Translations under genes and position numbers: made by a program | Shown here: piece by piece, positions 6,624 to 13,506 of the stretch | Layout of the letters: every line of letters starts with the position of its first letter | Position numbering within the stretch: the stretch's first letter is position 1 | Assembly (NCBI GenBank): GCA_030836345.1 | Contig: JAURQA010000098.1 | Location: 1-13,506 of the forward strand | Direction of reading: 5' to 3' | Length of the DNA: 13,506 bases | Source of the DNA: Bacteroidota bacterium | GTDB taxonomy: Bacteria > Bacteroidota > Bacteroidia > NS11-12g > UBA955 | Notes under the pieces: model-generated | What the model saw: only the letters and a program-made list of their open reading frames with translations | Database searches by the model: none | Told to the model about the DNA's origin: nothing

Positions 6624-7886
6624 ATGATACATTACCTAAAAGAACAGACTCAACATGCCATTGGATTTACCATTGCAAACAGAGGAGACTGTGAAAGATT
6701 AAGTGATATTATTTTTGAAAAACTTAACGTACAAATAAGTTACAATACCCTTCGGCGTTTTTTTGATTTAGACAAAAAACACTATAAACCAAGACTGAAT
6801 ACCTTAAATATTTTAAGTCAGCTGTTGGGTTATAAGAACTATTTAGCGCTTTGCGCTACCTTTCCAGAAAAGAACAGATGGTCATCCAGTAAGAAAATAT
6901 TCATTGCACTTGGCGAATTAAATTACTCTCGACTAATCAATATTTTGATATTAGAACGGTTCAAACAAACACAGTTTGTCAATCTATTTTCATTAACTAT
7001 TCGGGAATTCGTTTTTAGACAAGAGTTTGATCTTATCGATAAACTATTTAGAGATAAAGAATTAGCTCTTTTAACTTTATCCTACTCAGAGAAAATACAC
7101 ATTGGAGAAAGTGTAGGATCTGCCTTAAAGCTGGCAACACTAAAACCAAAAACGATTCAGAAGCTACTAAATAATTTAGTTTTTACCGAATTAGTTATTC
7201 TTACGTACGTGGATTATTCCACGCTTAAACCTGGCACTTACTTTCAAAATTTTGTAGTGGAAGCTTTGAGAATACCAAACTACAAACACCACGTATTTTT
7301 TAAGTGCATTCGTTATTTAGGGAACTATCTTATGAATAAACCCCTTGAAAAACTAAACCTAAGACTAAGTTCAACAACTCATCCCATATTGGTATCAAGA
7401 GTTTTCAGTGTTCGAATCCTCGACAAAATAGCGCATGATAAAAGTTTTAATACAGATGTTTTAGCCTTATTTACATACAAGAAAAAACATCAATTAAATA
7501 CGAATGATTTCTTATATGAACTCCGAATTGTGAGTTTAATAATGAAGAATTTTAAGTTGATGAAATGTTTAATAGACGAGAGCGAAAAGGGAATCACAGA
7601 GTTTTACCAAGAATCTCACGCGCAAATTCATCTGCTATTGCACCTTATTTACGCCACAAAGAATAAGGATTATAAAACCATAAATCGCATCAAACCAAAT
7701 TTTGAACCGAACAAATGGGCACTTAGTTATTTTTCATTCCTACATATCTTTTACCATATCCTATTGTATCATCAAACCGATAAGACCGACTTTAAAAGAG
7801 CCCATTTGCGCAATTTCAAGGAAGCTGCAAAAAATCTAGGCTATACTAATTTTAATCATTCGTATTGCATCCACTATTTCGATTGA
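6624..7886 (+). CDS. HTH-like domain protein with long helical C-terminal region, putative regulator
   Basis: Starting at ATG 6624 the protein has 420 residues; the frame is open to a TTG at 6600 (428 residues), but a -7 box lies inside that extension. Residues about 20-79 carry a pattern seen in many uncharacterised Bacteroidota proteins: RGDCERLSDIIFEKLNVQIS, then YNTLRRFFDLDK, KPRLNTLNILSQLLGYKNY. This is an HTH-like domain (D-C-x-x-L-S, I-S-x-x-T-L-R-R-F, L-x-x-L-G-Y). The remaining 340 residues are Leu/Ile/Lys/Phe-rich and look all-helical, possibly TPR- or ARM-like, with no transmembrane segment or catalytic motif. DNA binding is inferred, not shown. It is divergent from the secreted protein gene at 5324-6577 and could regulate it or itself. 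The downstream mce gene has its own promoter box. Confidence 0.82.
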   Translation: MIHYLKEQTQHAIGFTIANRGDCERLSDIIFEKLNVQISYNTLRRFFDLDKKHYKPRLNTLNILSQLLGYKNYLALCATFPEKNRWSSSKKIFIALGELNYSRLINILILERFKQTQFVNLFSLTIREFVFRQEFDLIDKLFRDKELALLTLSYSEKIHIGESVGSALKLATLKPKTIQKLLNNLVFTELVILTYVDYSTLKPGTYFQNFVVEALRIPNYKHHVFFKCIRYLGNYLMNKPLEKLNLRLSSTTHPILVSRVFSVRILDKIAHDKSFNTDVLALFTYKKKHQLNTNDFLYELRIVSLIMKNFKLMKCLIDESEKGITEFYQESHAQIHLLLHLIYATKNKDYKTINRIKPNFEPNKWALSYFSFLHIFYHILLYHQTDKTDFKRAHLRNFKEAAKNLGYTNFNHSYCIHYFD

Positions 7887-7929
7887 GCCTTACCCATATC
7901 TCATTACGTAAGAACTGAATCACATCTAG

Positions 7930-7937
7930 TATATTTG
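7930..7937 (+). promoter_or_regulatory. -7 promoter box of mce
   Basis: TATATTTG, in the context CTAGTATATTTG, matches TAnnTTTG and ends only 8 nt before the ATG at 7946. The -33 region has no clear TTG. The expected start site would lie at about 7942-7945, giving an mRNA with almost no leader. A GTG start at 7937 would begin on the last base of this box and is therefore unlikely. Confidence 0.6.
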
Positions 7938-7945
7938 TGCAAGGA

Positions 7946-8347
7946 ATGAAACTTGAACATATAGGCATAGCAGTAGAAAATTTAGAGGAAGCAGAACTCC
8001 TTTTCGAAAAACTCCTGGGAGTAGCATCGTATAAACGTGAGAACGTTGAAAGCGAAGGTGTAACCACTAGTTTTTTTGATTGTGGAAATGTAAAAATAGA
8101 ACTCTTAGCTGCTGCGAATGAGAACAGCCCTATTGCAAAGTTTGTTTCTAAAAAGGGTCCTGGATTGCATCATTTAGCCTTTGAATCAAAGGATATTAAA
8201 AGTGACTTAAAAGACCGAAAAGAAAAGGGCTTTACGCTTATTCATGAAGAAGCCAAGGATGGTGCAGATAATAAGAAAATATCATTCTTACACCCCAAAA
8301 GTACCATGGGAGTGCTTACGGAGTTCTGCCAAGATAAGTTTAAGTAA
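7946..8347 (+). CDS. mce: Methylmalonyl-CoA epimerase
   Basis: This 133-residue cytoplasmic enzyme belongs to the vicinal-oxygen-chelate (glyoxalase) superfamily and interconverts (R)- and (S)-methylmalonyl-CoA. It links propionyl-CoA carboxylase to methylmalonyl-CoA mutase. Two beta-alpha-beta-beta-beta halves are visible: MKLEHIGIAVENLEEAELLF with GNVKIELL, and GPGLHHLAFESKDI with STMGVLTEF. Likely metal ligands, by family analogy, are His5, Glu52 (in IELL), His75 or His76, and Glu126. The length is normal. Start ATG 7946 matches the conserved family N-terminus; the GTG three codons upstream is inside the promoter. The preceding gene is unrelated. No mutase or carboxylase gene is in the window, so the pathway partners are elsewhere. 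Confidence 0.95.
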   Translation: MKLEHIGIAVENLEEAELLFEKLLGVASYKRENVESEGVTTSFFDCGNVKIELLAAANENSPIAKFVSKKGPGLHHLAFESKDIKSDLKDRKEKGFTLIHEEAKDGADNKKISFLHPKSTMGVLTEFCQDKFK

Positions 8348-8422
8348 CCTGGGTTAAGAGTATGGATTTTTTACGCCTGAAAGGGAGCTTTACAAAGGAT
8401 TCAAAATATTTATGTTAAAGAC

Positions 8423-8453
8423 TTGTGCAAAATTCAATACTTTAGTATATTTG
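8423..8453 (+). promoter_or_regulatory. Promoter of rpsO
   Basis: TTG (8423-8425), a 20-nt spacer and TATATTTG (8446-8453) match the Bacteroidota -33/-7 consensus. The -7 box ends 18 nt before the rpsO ATG at 8472, leaving a short leader of about 11-14 nt without an SD sequence. Confidence 0.75.
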
Positions 8454-8471
8454 CACCCCAATTAAAGGCAG

Positions 8472-8741
8472 ATGCATTTAACAACAGAACAAAAGAAAGA
8501 AATTTATGCGAAGTTTGGCGGCAGCGAGACCAACACGGGTAGTGCTGAAGCGCAGGTAGCAATTCTTACAGAAAGAATTAACCACATTAGTGGTCACCTG
8601 AAAGGACAACGTAAAGATAAAAGCGCCGAGTTATCATTAGTAAAGATGGTAGGTCGCCGTCGCGCATTCTTAAAATATATCGCGAAAAACGATATCTTTA
8701 AGTATCGTGATTTGATTAAAGAACTTGGATTAAGAAAATAA
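8472..8741 (+). CDS. rpsO: Small ribosomal subunit protein S15
   Basis: This 89-residue protein has the usual length. It binds 16S rRNA in the central domain and is an early protein of the 30S platform. The family pattern is complete: four helices with FGGSETNTGSAEAQVAILTE, RINHISGHLKGQRKD, LVKMVGRRRAFLKYI and YRDLIKELGLRK. The highly conserved positions of the H-x-x-x-H/K-x-x-x-K-D region (HISGHLKGQRKD) and the GRRRAFLKY helix are present. It lies upstream of pnp, as in many bacteria, but here a strong terminator separates the two. In other bacteria S15 represses its own translation through its leader; this leader is too short to judge such a structure. Confidence 0.97.
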   Translation: MHLTTEQKKEIYAKFGGSETNTGSAEAQVAILTERINHISGHLKGQRKDKSAELSLVKMVGRRRAFLKYIAKNDIFKYRDLIKELGLRK

Positions 8742-8763
8742 TCTTAATTCCCCTTATTGATAG

Positions 8764-8798
8764 AAAAGCCCCGTTCGCCATAAGCGAGAGGGGCTTTT
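8764..8798 (+). terminator. Terminator between rpsO and pnp
   Basis: AAAAGCCCC (8764-8772) pairs with GGGGCTTTT (8790-8798). Inside, TCGC (8775-8778) pairs with GCGA (8784-8787), with a U-G extension. The T-run ends the stem. It would end most rpsO transcripts; partial read-through could feed pnp. Confidence 0.85.
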
Positions 8799-8805
8799 AT
8801 ATTTT
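8798..8805 (+). promoter_or_regulatory. Possible -7 box for pnp
   Basis: TATATTTT differs from TAnnTTTG at one position and lies 13 nt before the pnp ATG, beginning in the T-run of the rpsO terminator. No -33 TTG is seen at about 20 nt upstream, where the terminator stem lies. It is weak; pnp may depend on read-through instead. Confidence 0.3.
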
Positions 8806-8818
8806 AAATAACACGTAA

Positions 8819-11029
8819 ATGAGTATATATAAACAAGAGATTGATTTAGGCAACGGCCAAATCATCGAAATCGAAACGGGTAAGCTAGCCCGCCAAGCAC
8901 ACGGAAGTTGTGTAGTTAAAGTTGGCAAAACCATGTTACTGGCCACAGTGGTTAGTAATCACGAAGCACGAGAAGGTGTTGATTTTCTTCCAATGAGTGT
9001 AGATTATCAGGAAAAATTTGCTGCAGTAGGTCGTATTCCAGGATCTTTTCATAGAAGAGAAGCAAGACTTACCGATTATGAAATTTTAATCTGTCGTTTA
9101 ATTGACCGTTGTTTGAGACCATTGTTCCCAAGCGATTATCATGCAGAAACACAAATTATGATTTCCTTGATCAGTAGTGATGAGAATATTTTACCAGATG
9201 CATACGCAGGTTTAGCTGCTTCCGCTGCTTTGGTATTAAGTGATATTCCATTTGCAGGTCCAATATCTGAAGCTAGAATTGGCCGTATCAATGGAGAATT
9301 TGTAGCCAACCCTACCGCTGAACAGATGGAAGAGTCTGACTTTGACATGATGGTTGGTGGAACTGAAAAGGATTTGAATATGGTTGAAGGTGAAATGGAC
9401 GAGTGCTCTGAGGCAGATTTCTTGGAAGCCTTAAAGTTTGGCCATGAAATCATAAAAAAACAATGTCAAGCTCAAATTGCCTTGGTTGATCAAATGGGAG
9501 GCCGCAAGCCGGCACGTGAGTACAACCATGAGGAAAACGATGAAGATTTACGTCAAAGAGTATTAAATGAACTTACAGATAAATGTGCGGAAGTATGCAA
9601 AACACCTAAAGCGAAAAAAGAAAGAGGCGAAGCTTTTGGTTTAATATTGGAAGAGTTCGTTGCTCAGTTTGAAGAAGACGAAGATGCATCTTTGAAAAAA
9701 TCTTTATCTAAAAAGTACTTCAAAGAAGCACAGTATAACGCAATGCGTGGCTTAGTTCTTGACACCGGCGTTCGTTTAGACGGTAGATCTACCACACAAG
9801 TTAGACCAATTTCTACAGAGGTAGATTATTTGCCTGCTGCTCACGGTAGTGCAGTATTTACTCGTGGAGAAACACAAGCTCTATGTACAGTAACTCTTGG
9901 TTCTAAAATGGATGCCCAATTATTGGATGCCCCAATGGTATACGGACACAGCCGTTTTATGTTGCATTATAACTTTCCTGCCTTTAGTGTGGGAGAAGCA
10001 AGACCAAATAGAGGCCCAGGCCGAAGAGAAGTTGGACACGGTGCATTAGCTGCGAGAGGTTTAAAGAAAATGCTCAGCGATGAAGAAGCATATGTAATCC
10101 GTATCGTTTCCGATGTATTGGAAAGCAATGGAAGTAGTTCTATGGCTACGGTATGTGGTGGTTCTATGGCACTCATGGATGCCGGTATTGCTATTAAAAA
10201 ACCAGTGGGTGGAATTGCGATGGGGCTTATTAGCGATAGTGAAACAGGAAAACACGTAGTTCTTACTGATATTTTAGGTGATGAGGATCATTTAGGTGAT
10301 ATGGATTTTAAAGTAGTAGGAACCACAGATGGAATTACTGCTTGCCAAATGGACATTAAAATTGACGGATTGCAGTGGAGCTTAGTTGAAGAAGCCTTAG
10401 CTCAGGCCAGAGACGGTCGTTTGCATGTATTGGGTGAAATGGCCAAAACCATTACCACACATAACACAGATCTTAAAGCACATACTCCAAGAATAGAAAA
10501 AGTAATCGTTGATAAAGATTACATTGGTGCAATTATAGGCCCAGGGGGTAAAGTTATTCAAGAAATTCAAGCAAAAACTGGAGCTACCATCTCTATAGAG
10601 GAGATCGATGGCAAAGGACATGTAGAAATCATGAGTAATGACGGCCCTGCCATGGAGGCAGCCTTAGAGACCATTAAAAATATTATTACCGAGCCTGAGG
10701 TTGGAGAAACCTATACGGGTAAAGTAAAAAACATCATGGACTTTGGTGCTTTTGTAGAAATTTTACCTGGAAAAGAAGGCTTACTTCACATCAGTGAAAT
10801 TAGCTACGAAAGGGTAGAAAAAATGGATGGCGTTTTTGAAGAAGGCCAAGAAGTAACGGTTAAATTGTTAGAGGTGGACAAGCGAAGCGGAAAATTGCGT
10901 TTGAGCATGAAGGCCCTTATGGAAAAACCAGAAGGGTGGGTTGAGCCAGAGCGTAAACCTCGTCCAGATCGTGGCGACCGAAAAGGAAACGACCGAAGAG
11001 GTGGTAATCGGAGAGATAATCGCAGATAA
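8819..11029 (+). CDS. pnp: Polynucleotide phosphorylase
   Basis: This is a complete 736-residue 3'-to-5' phosphorolytic exoribonuclease, normally a homotrimeric ring and part of the RNA decay machinery. The first RNase PH-like domain covers about residues 10-145 (ARQAHGSCVVKVGKTMLLAT; GRIPGSFHRREARLTDYEIL). A helical linker follows at about 240-320, then the second RNase PH domain at about 325-545. The active-site region of the second is intact: SNGSSSMATVCGGS for phosphate binding, and GDEDHLGDMDFK, where Asp488 and Asp494 match the E. coli catalytic Asp486 and Asp492. The KH domain (about 560-620, GPGGK at 574-578) and S1 domain (628-699) bind RNA. A basic Arg/Gly/Asp-rich tail (about 710-736) follows. 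The start ATG at 8819 gives the standard N-terminus. It is separated from rpsO by a terminator and followed by its own. Confidence 0.98.
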   Translation: MSIYKQEIDLGNGQIIEIETGKLARQAHGSCVVKVGKTMLLATVVSNHEAREGVDFLPMSVDYQEKFAAVGRIPGSFHRREARLTDYEILICRLIDRCLRPLFPSDYHAETQIMISLISSDENILPDAYAGLAASAALVLSDIPFAGPISEARIGRINGEFVANPTAEQMEESDFDMMVGGTEKDLNMVEGEMDECSEADFLEALKFGHEIIKKQCQAQIALVDQMGGRKPAREYNHEENDEDLRQRVLNELTDKCAEVCKTPKAKKERGEAFGLILEEFVAQFEEDEDASLKKSLSKKYFKEAQYNAMRGLVLDTGVRLDGRSTTQVRPISTEVDYLPAAHGSAVFTRGETQALCTVTLGSKMDAQLLDAPMVYGHSRFMLHYNFPAFSVGEARPNRGPGRREVGHGALAARGLKKMLSDEEAYVIRIVSDVLESNGSSSMATVCGGSMALMDAGIAIKKPVGGIAMGLISDSETGKHVVLTDILGDEDHLGDMDFKVVGTTDGITACQMDIKIDGLQWSLVEEALAQARDGRLHVLGEMAKTITTHNTDLKAHTPRIEKVIVDKDYIGAIIGPGGKVIQEIQAKTGATISIEEIDGKGHVEIMSNDGPAMEAALETIKNIITEPEVGETYTGKVKNIMDFGAFVEILPGKEGLLHISEISYERVEKMDGVFEEGQEVTVKLLEVDKRSGKLRLSMKALMEKPEGWVEPERKPRPDRGDRKGNDRRGGNRRDNRR

Positions 11030-11048
11030 TTTATCTAAAATTATAGCT

Positions 11049-11080
11049 AAACCCCCACGCTTTTGCTTGGGGGTTTTTTT
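11049..11080 (+). terminator. Terminator of pnp
   Basis: AAACCCCC (11049-11056) pairs with GGGGGTTT (11069-11076), with a short inner GC/GC pairing around TTTT. A run of eight Ts (11074-11081) follows. It lies 20 nt after the pnp stop codon. Confidence 0.88.
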
Positions 11081-11177
11081 TGTGCATTTTAGATTTACCT
11101 ATGCTAAAAAAAAACATACCGTACAACCCCCCATTCACAAGGAAATAATGAAGTGGATAGCTCCTCCTTACTTCTCG

Positions 11178-11208
11178 TTGTTCCTCTCGCAAATCCAACC
11201 TAAATTTG
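11178..11208 (+). promoter_or_regulatory. Promoter of pheT, almost no leader
   Basis: TTG (11178-11180), a 20-nt spacer and TAAATTTG (11201-11208) match the Bacteroidota promoter, with the same spacing as the rpsO promoter. The -7 box ends only 6 nt before the ATG at 11215, so the start site would fall on or right beside the start codon. Confidence 0.7.
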
Positions 11209-11214
11209 CAGCGC

Positions 11215-13506
11215 ATGAACATTGCTTTCGATTGGCTAAAAGATTGGGTTAAAACAGATAAATCTGCGCAAGAGGTTTCGGATGAATTATCCGTAAAAGG
11301 CTTGGAAGTAGAACATTTAGAAAAGTGGTCTAAGTACACGGCCGACTTCGAAAACTTAGTGGTTGCAGAGGTTACCAAAAAATGGAAGCATCCCAATGCG
11401 GACAAATTAAACCTTACTCTGGTAAACACCGGAACAGAGATCTTGCAAGTAGTTTGTGGCGCTCCTAATGTAGCCGAAGGTCAAAAGGTAGTTTTAGCAA
11501 AAATTGGTTGCACCATAACCCTATCCAATGGAGAGCAGTTTGCCATCAAAAAATCAAAAATAAGAGGAGAAGAAAGCAATGGAATGTTATGCGCCGAAGA
11601 TGAGATTGGATTAGGCAAAGGGCATGATGGGATTATTCTATTACCTCAGGATTCTGTGGTTGGAACGTCACTATCCAAACTTTATGATAATGTCCAAACC
11701 GAGATTCTTGAAATTGGTTTAACTGCCAATCGAGGGGATGCGGCATCGCATTTAGGCACTGCCAGAGATGTTGCAGCTCTTTATGAAACATCTGTAGAAG
11801 ATTTTCCTAAAAAGTATCATGTTCAGAACAATGCTGCAGTAAAGGTAAATATAGCTGATTTAAAAGCCTGTAGCTCCTACATAGTCATTGAAATGGACAT
11901 TGAAAACGGCGCATCTCCTGAGTGGATACAAAACCGTTTAAAATCTATAGGCGTTGAACCAAAAAATGCAGCGGTAGATATCACTAATTACATTTTGCAT
12001 GATATGGGCCAGCCCTTACATGCTTTTGATGCAGAAAAAATAGGACGTTCCATTTCAGTTCGCCGTGCAGCCCCAGGTGAGGAACTAACCACTCTTGAGG
12101 ATAAGAATATTAAGCTAAAGCCGGAGAATTTAATTATTGCCGATGAAAATAGTCCGCTTGCCTTGGCGGGAGTTATGGGTGGGAAAAACTCAGCCATAGA
12201 TGAGCATTCGAAAAAGATAGTTTTGGAATGTGCTCATTTCAATGCTGCTGTAGTGCGAAAAACAGCAAAAAGTCATTTTATAAGTACCGACTCTAGTTAC
12301 CGTTTTGAGCGGGGTGTTGATGCCAAATTAGGGCTGCATGCCTTAACAAAAACACTGGGTTTATTTGAAAAATATGCGAATGGAAAAGTAACTGGAAGCT
12401 TTGCAGCCAAGGGCGATTCGATTCCTGAAAAAAGCATAGAAATAAGTCCTGCATACATTAATAAAATGGCTGGTGCTGACATTCCTGTAGATCGCATGAA
12501 GCAAATACTATTCAGTTTAGGGTTTGATATCTCTGATAATGGGACCTCCTGGACGGTAGCTGTGCCCTCTTGGCGAACGGACTGTTTGCATGCGGTTGAT
12601 ATTGTGGAAGAGGTGCTTCGCATTTATGGCTTCGATAATATTCCAATGCCAGATCAGCTTAAACTAAGCATGCCTATTTTTACAGGTGCACAGAAACGAA
12701 AATATGAAAATAAAATTCGTGAGTATTTAGCTGCTCAAGGCTTTATGGAAATAAGTACAAACAGCTTAGTGAGTGCCGCTGACTTTGACCCATCCGAAAA
12801 AGAACAACTGGTTGAAATTAGCAACCCCCTAAGTACGGATATGGGAGTGATGCGCTTGACCCTTCAACCGAGTATGCTTAAAACCATGGCGTACAATCAA
12901 AACCGACAAAATAATTTTACCCATTTTTTTGAATTGGGAAACACCTATAAAAAGACGGGTTCTGATACAACAGAAGATCAGCATTTACTTATTGCTTCTA
13001 TGGGCAAGCAAACCCATCCCGGTTGGGAAGAAGCACAAAGAGATTCAGACAGCTACTTTATAAAATCCAATGTACAACGGTTGCTCGACTCCATTGGGAA
13101 ACCTTGGAAAGAAAAATACATCCTTCTTGGAAAAAGCAGCACAGAGGAAAATAAAAAATATGGCTTGGAGCAAAACGTGTATTGGGCTCAGCTCAATATA
13201 GCTAAGCTACTTTCTACTAAAACAAAGGGTGTTAAAGTCAAATCTACACCTAAATTTCCGTCTGTTGCCAGAGACCTCAGTTTAGTCGTGCAAAAATCCA
13301 ACCCATTTAGCCAATGGAAAAAAGTAATGAAACAGGCGGGGCCCTTGCTTAAGACCTATCATGTGTTTGATATATATGAGGGAAAACCATTGGCAGCAGG
13401 AGAACAAAGCATAGCCATTTCCTTCATCTTTCAGCATGAATCTAAAACGCTTCAAAATGAAGAAGTGGACGCCATTATGAACACCCTTATAGAAAAATTT
13501 GAAAAA
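11215..13506 (+). CDS. pheT: Phenylalanine--tRNA ligase beta subunit (3' end outside window)
   Basis: The frame is open from ATG 11215 to the window end: 764 residues, no stop. PheT forms the alpha2-beta2 cytoplasmic enzyme with PheS and charges tRNA-Phe. The N-terminus MNIAFDWLKDWV matches the family and fixes the start. Domains in order: tRNA-binding EMAP/OB fold at about 40-150 (VVAEVTKKWKHPNADKLNLT); an LTANRGDAASHLGTARDVAA segment; the B3/B4 editing domain at about 210-390 (KSIGVEPKNAAVDITNYILH, ALAGVMGG, STDSSYRFERGVDA); B5 at about 405-480 (WRTDCLHAVDIVEEVLRIYG); and the synthetase-core-like domain at about 490-675 (GFMEISTNSL, NPLSTDMGVMR). The C-terminal FDX-ACB anticodon-binding domain starts at about 680 (FPSVARDLSLVV) and runs to LIEKFEK. 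Probably only about ten residues are missing. pheS is not adjacent upstream, so the two subunit genes are separate here. Confidence 0.97.
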   Translation, partial: MNIAFDWLKDWVKTDKSAQEVSDELSVKGLEVEHLEKWSKYTADFENLVVAEVTKKWKHPNADKLNLTLVNTGTEILQVVCGAPNVAEGQKVVLAKIGCTITLSNGEQFAIKKSKIRGEESNGMLCAEDEIGLGKGHDGIILLPQDSVVGTSLSKLYDNVQTEILEIGLTANRGDAASHLGTARDVAALYETSVEDFPKKYHVQNNAAVKVNIADLKACSSYIVIEMDIENGASPEWIQNRLKSIGVEPKNAAVDITNYILHDMGQPLHAFDAEKIGRSISVRRAAPGEELTTLEDKNIKLKPENLIIADENSPLALAGVMGGKNSAIDEHSKKIVLECAHFNAAVVRKTAKSHFISTDSSYRFERGVDAKLGLHALTKTLGLFEKYANGKVTGSFAAKGDSIPEKSIEISPAYINKMAGADIPVDRMKQILFSLGFDISDNGTSWTVAVPSWRTDCLHAVDIVEEVLRIYGFDNIPMPDQLKLSMPIFTGAQKRKYENKIREYLAAQGFMEISTNSLVSAADFDPSEKEQLVEISNPLSTDMGVMRLTLQPSMLKTMAYNQNRQNNFTHFFELGNTYKKTGSDTTEDQHLLIASMGKQTHPGWEEAQRDSDSYFIKSNVQRLLDSIGKPWKEKYILLGKSSTEENKKYGLEQNVYWAQLNIAKLLSTKTKGVKVKSTPKFPSVARDLSLVVQKSNPFSQWKKVMKQAGPLLKTYHVFDIYEGKPLAAGEQSIAISFIFQHESKTLQNEEVDAIMNTLIEKFEK

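Noticed and set aside
10941..11252. Plus-strand open frame across the end of pnp and into pheT
   Set aside because: It runs through the pnp terminator, is out of frame with both conserved genes and has low-complexity, non-protein-like content.
1..13506. CRISPR array, tRNA/rRNA genes, intact transposase or integrase, toxin-antitoxin pair, restriction system
   Set aside because: No regularly spaced repeats, cloverleaf, transposase or integrase motifs, or nuclease/methylase motifs were found on either strand by reading.

Overview
The window looks like chromosomal DNA of a Bacteroidota bacterium, probably Flavobacteriia-like. The evidence is AT-rich DNA, genes with TAnnTTTG -7 boxes and no convincing Shine-Dalgarno sequences, two proteins ending in type IX secretion (T9SS) type A sorting domains, a lipoprotein with a Bacteroidota-style surface-export signal, and a Bacteroidota-type HTH-like regulator. 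Species cannot be named from the sequence alone.

Left part (1-5000), cell-surface and accessory: the 3' end of a large secreted T9SS cargo protein; a structured intergenic region with a strong terminator; a small lipocalin-like lipoprotein on the minus strand; a decayed XRE-type HTH gene with two in-frame stops inside about 750 bp without an intact gene; and an 804-residue right-handed beta-helix protein with its own promoter, a T9SS sorting domain and a very strong hairpin terminator.

Middle (5000-7900): a divergent pair separated by only 46 bp. A secreted protein of unknown function lies on the minus strand, and a regulator-like protein with an N-terminal HTH-like domain and a long helical C-terminal part lies on the plus strand. 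This is the least explained part of the window and the best candidate for something undescribed, but the sequence gives no mechanism.

Right part (7900-13506), conserved core on the plus strand: methylmalonyl-CoA epimerase (propionate/methylmalonyl-CoA metabolism), rpsO (ribosomal protein S15), pnp (polynucleotide phosphorylase) and pheT (phenylalanyl-tRNA synthetase beta chain, cut by the window end). Hairpin terminators follow rpsO and pnp. Promoter-like boxes precede mce, rpsO and pheT, so these look like separately started units rather than one operon. The boxes of mce and pheT sit so close to the start codons that the mRNAs may be nearly leaderless.

No rRNA, tRNA, CRISPR array, intact insertion sequence or replication origin was seen.
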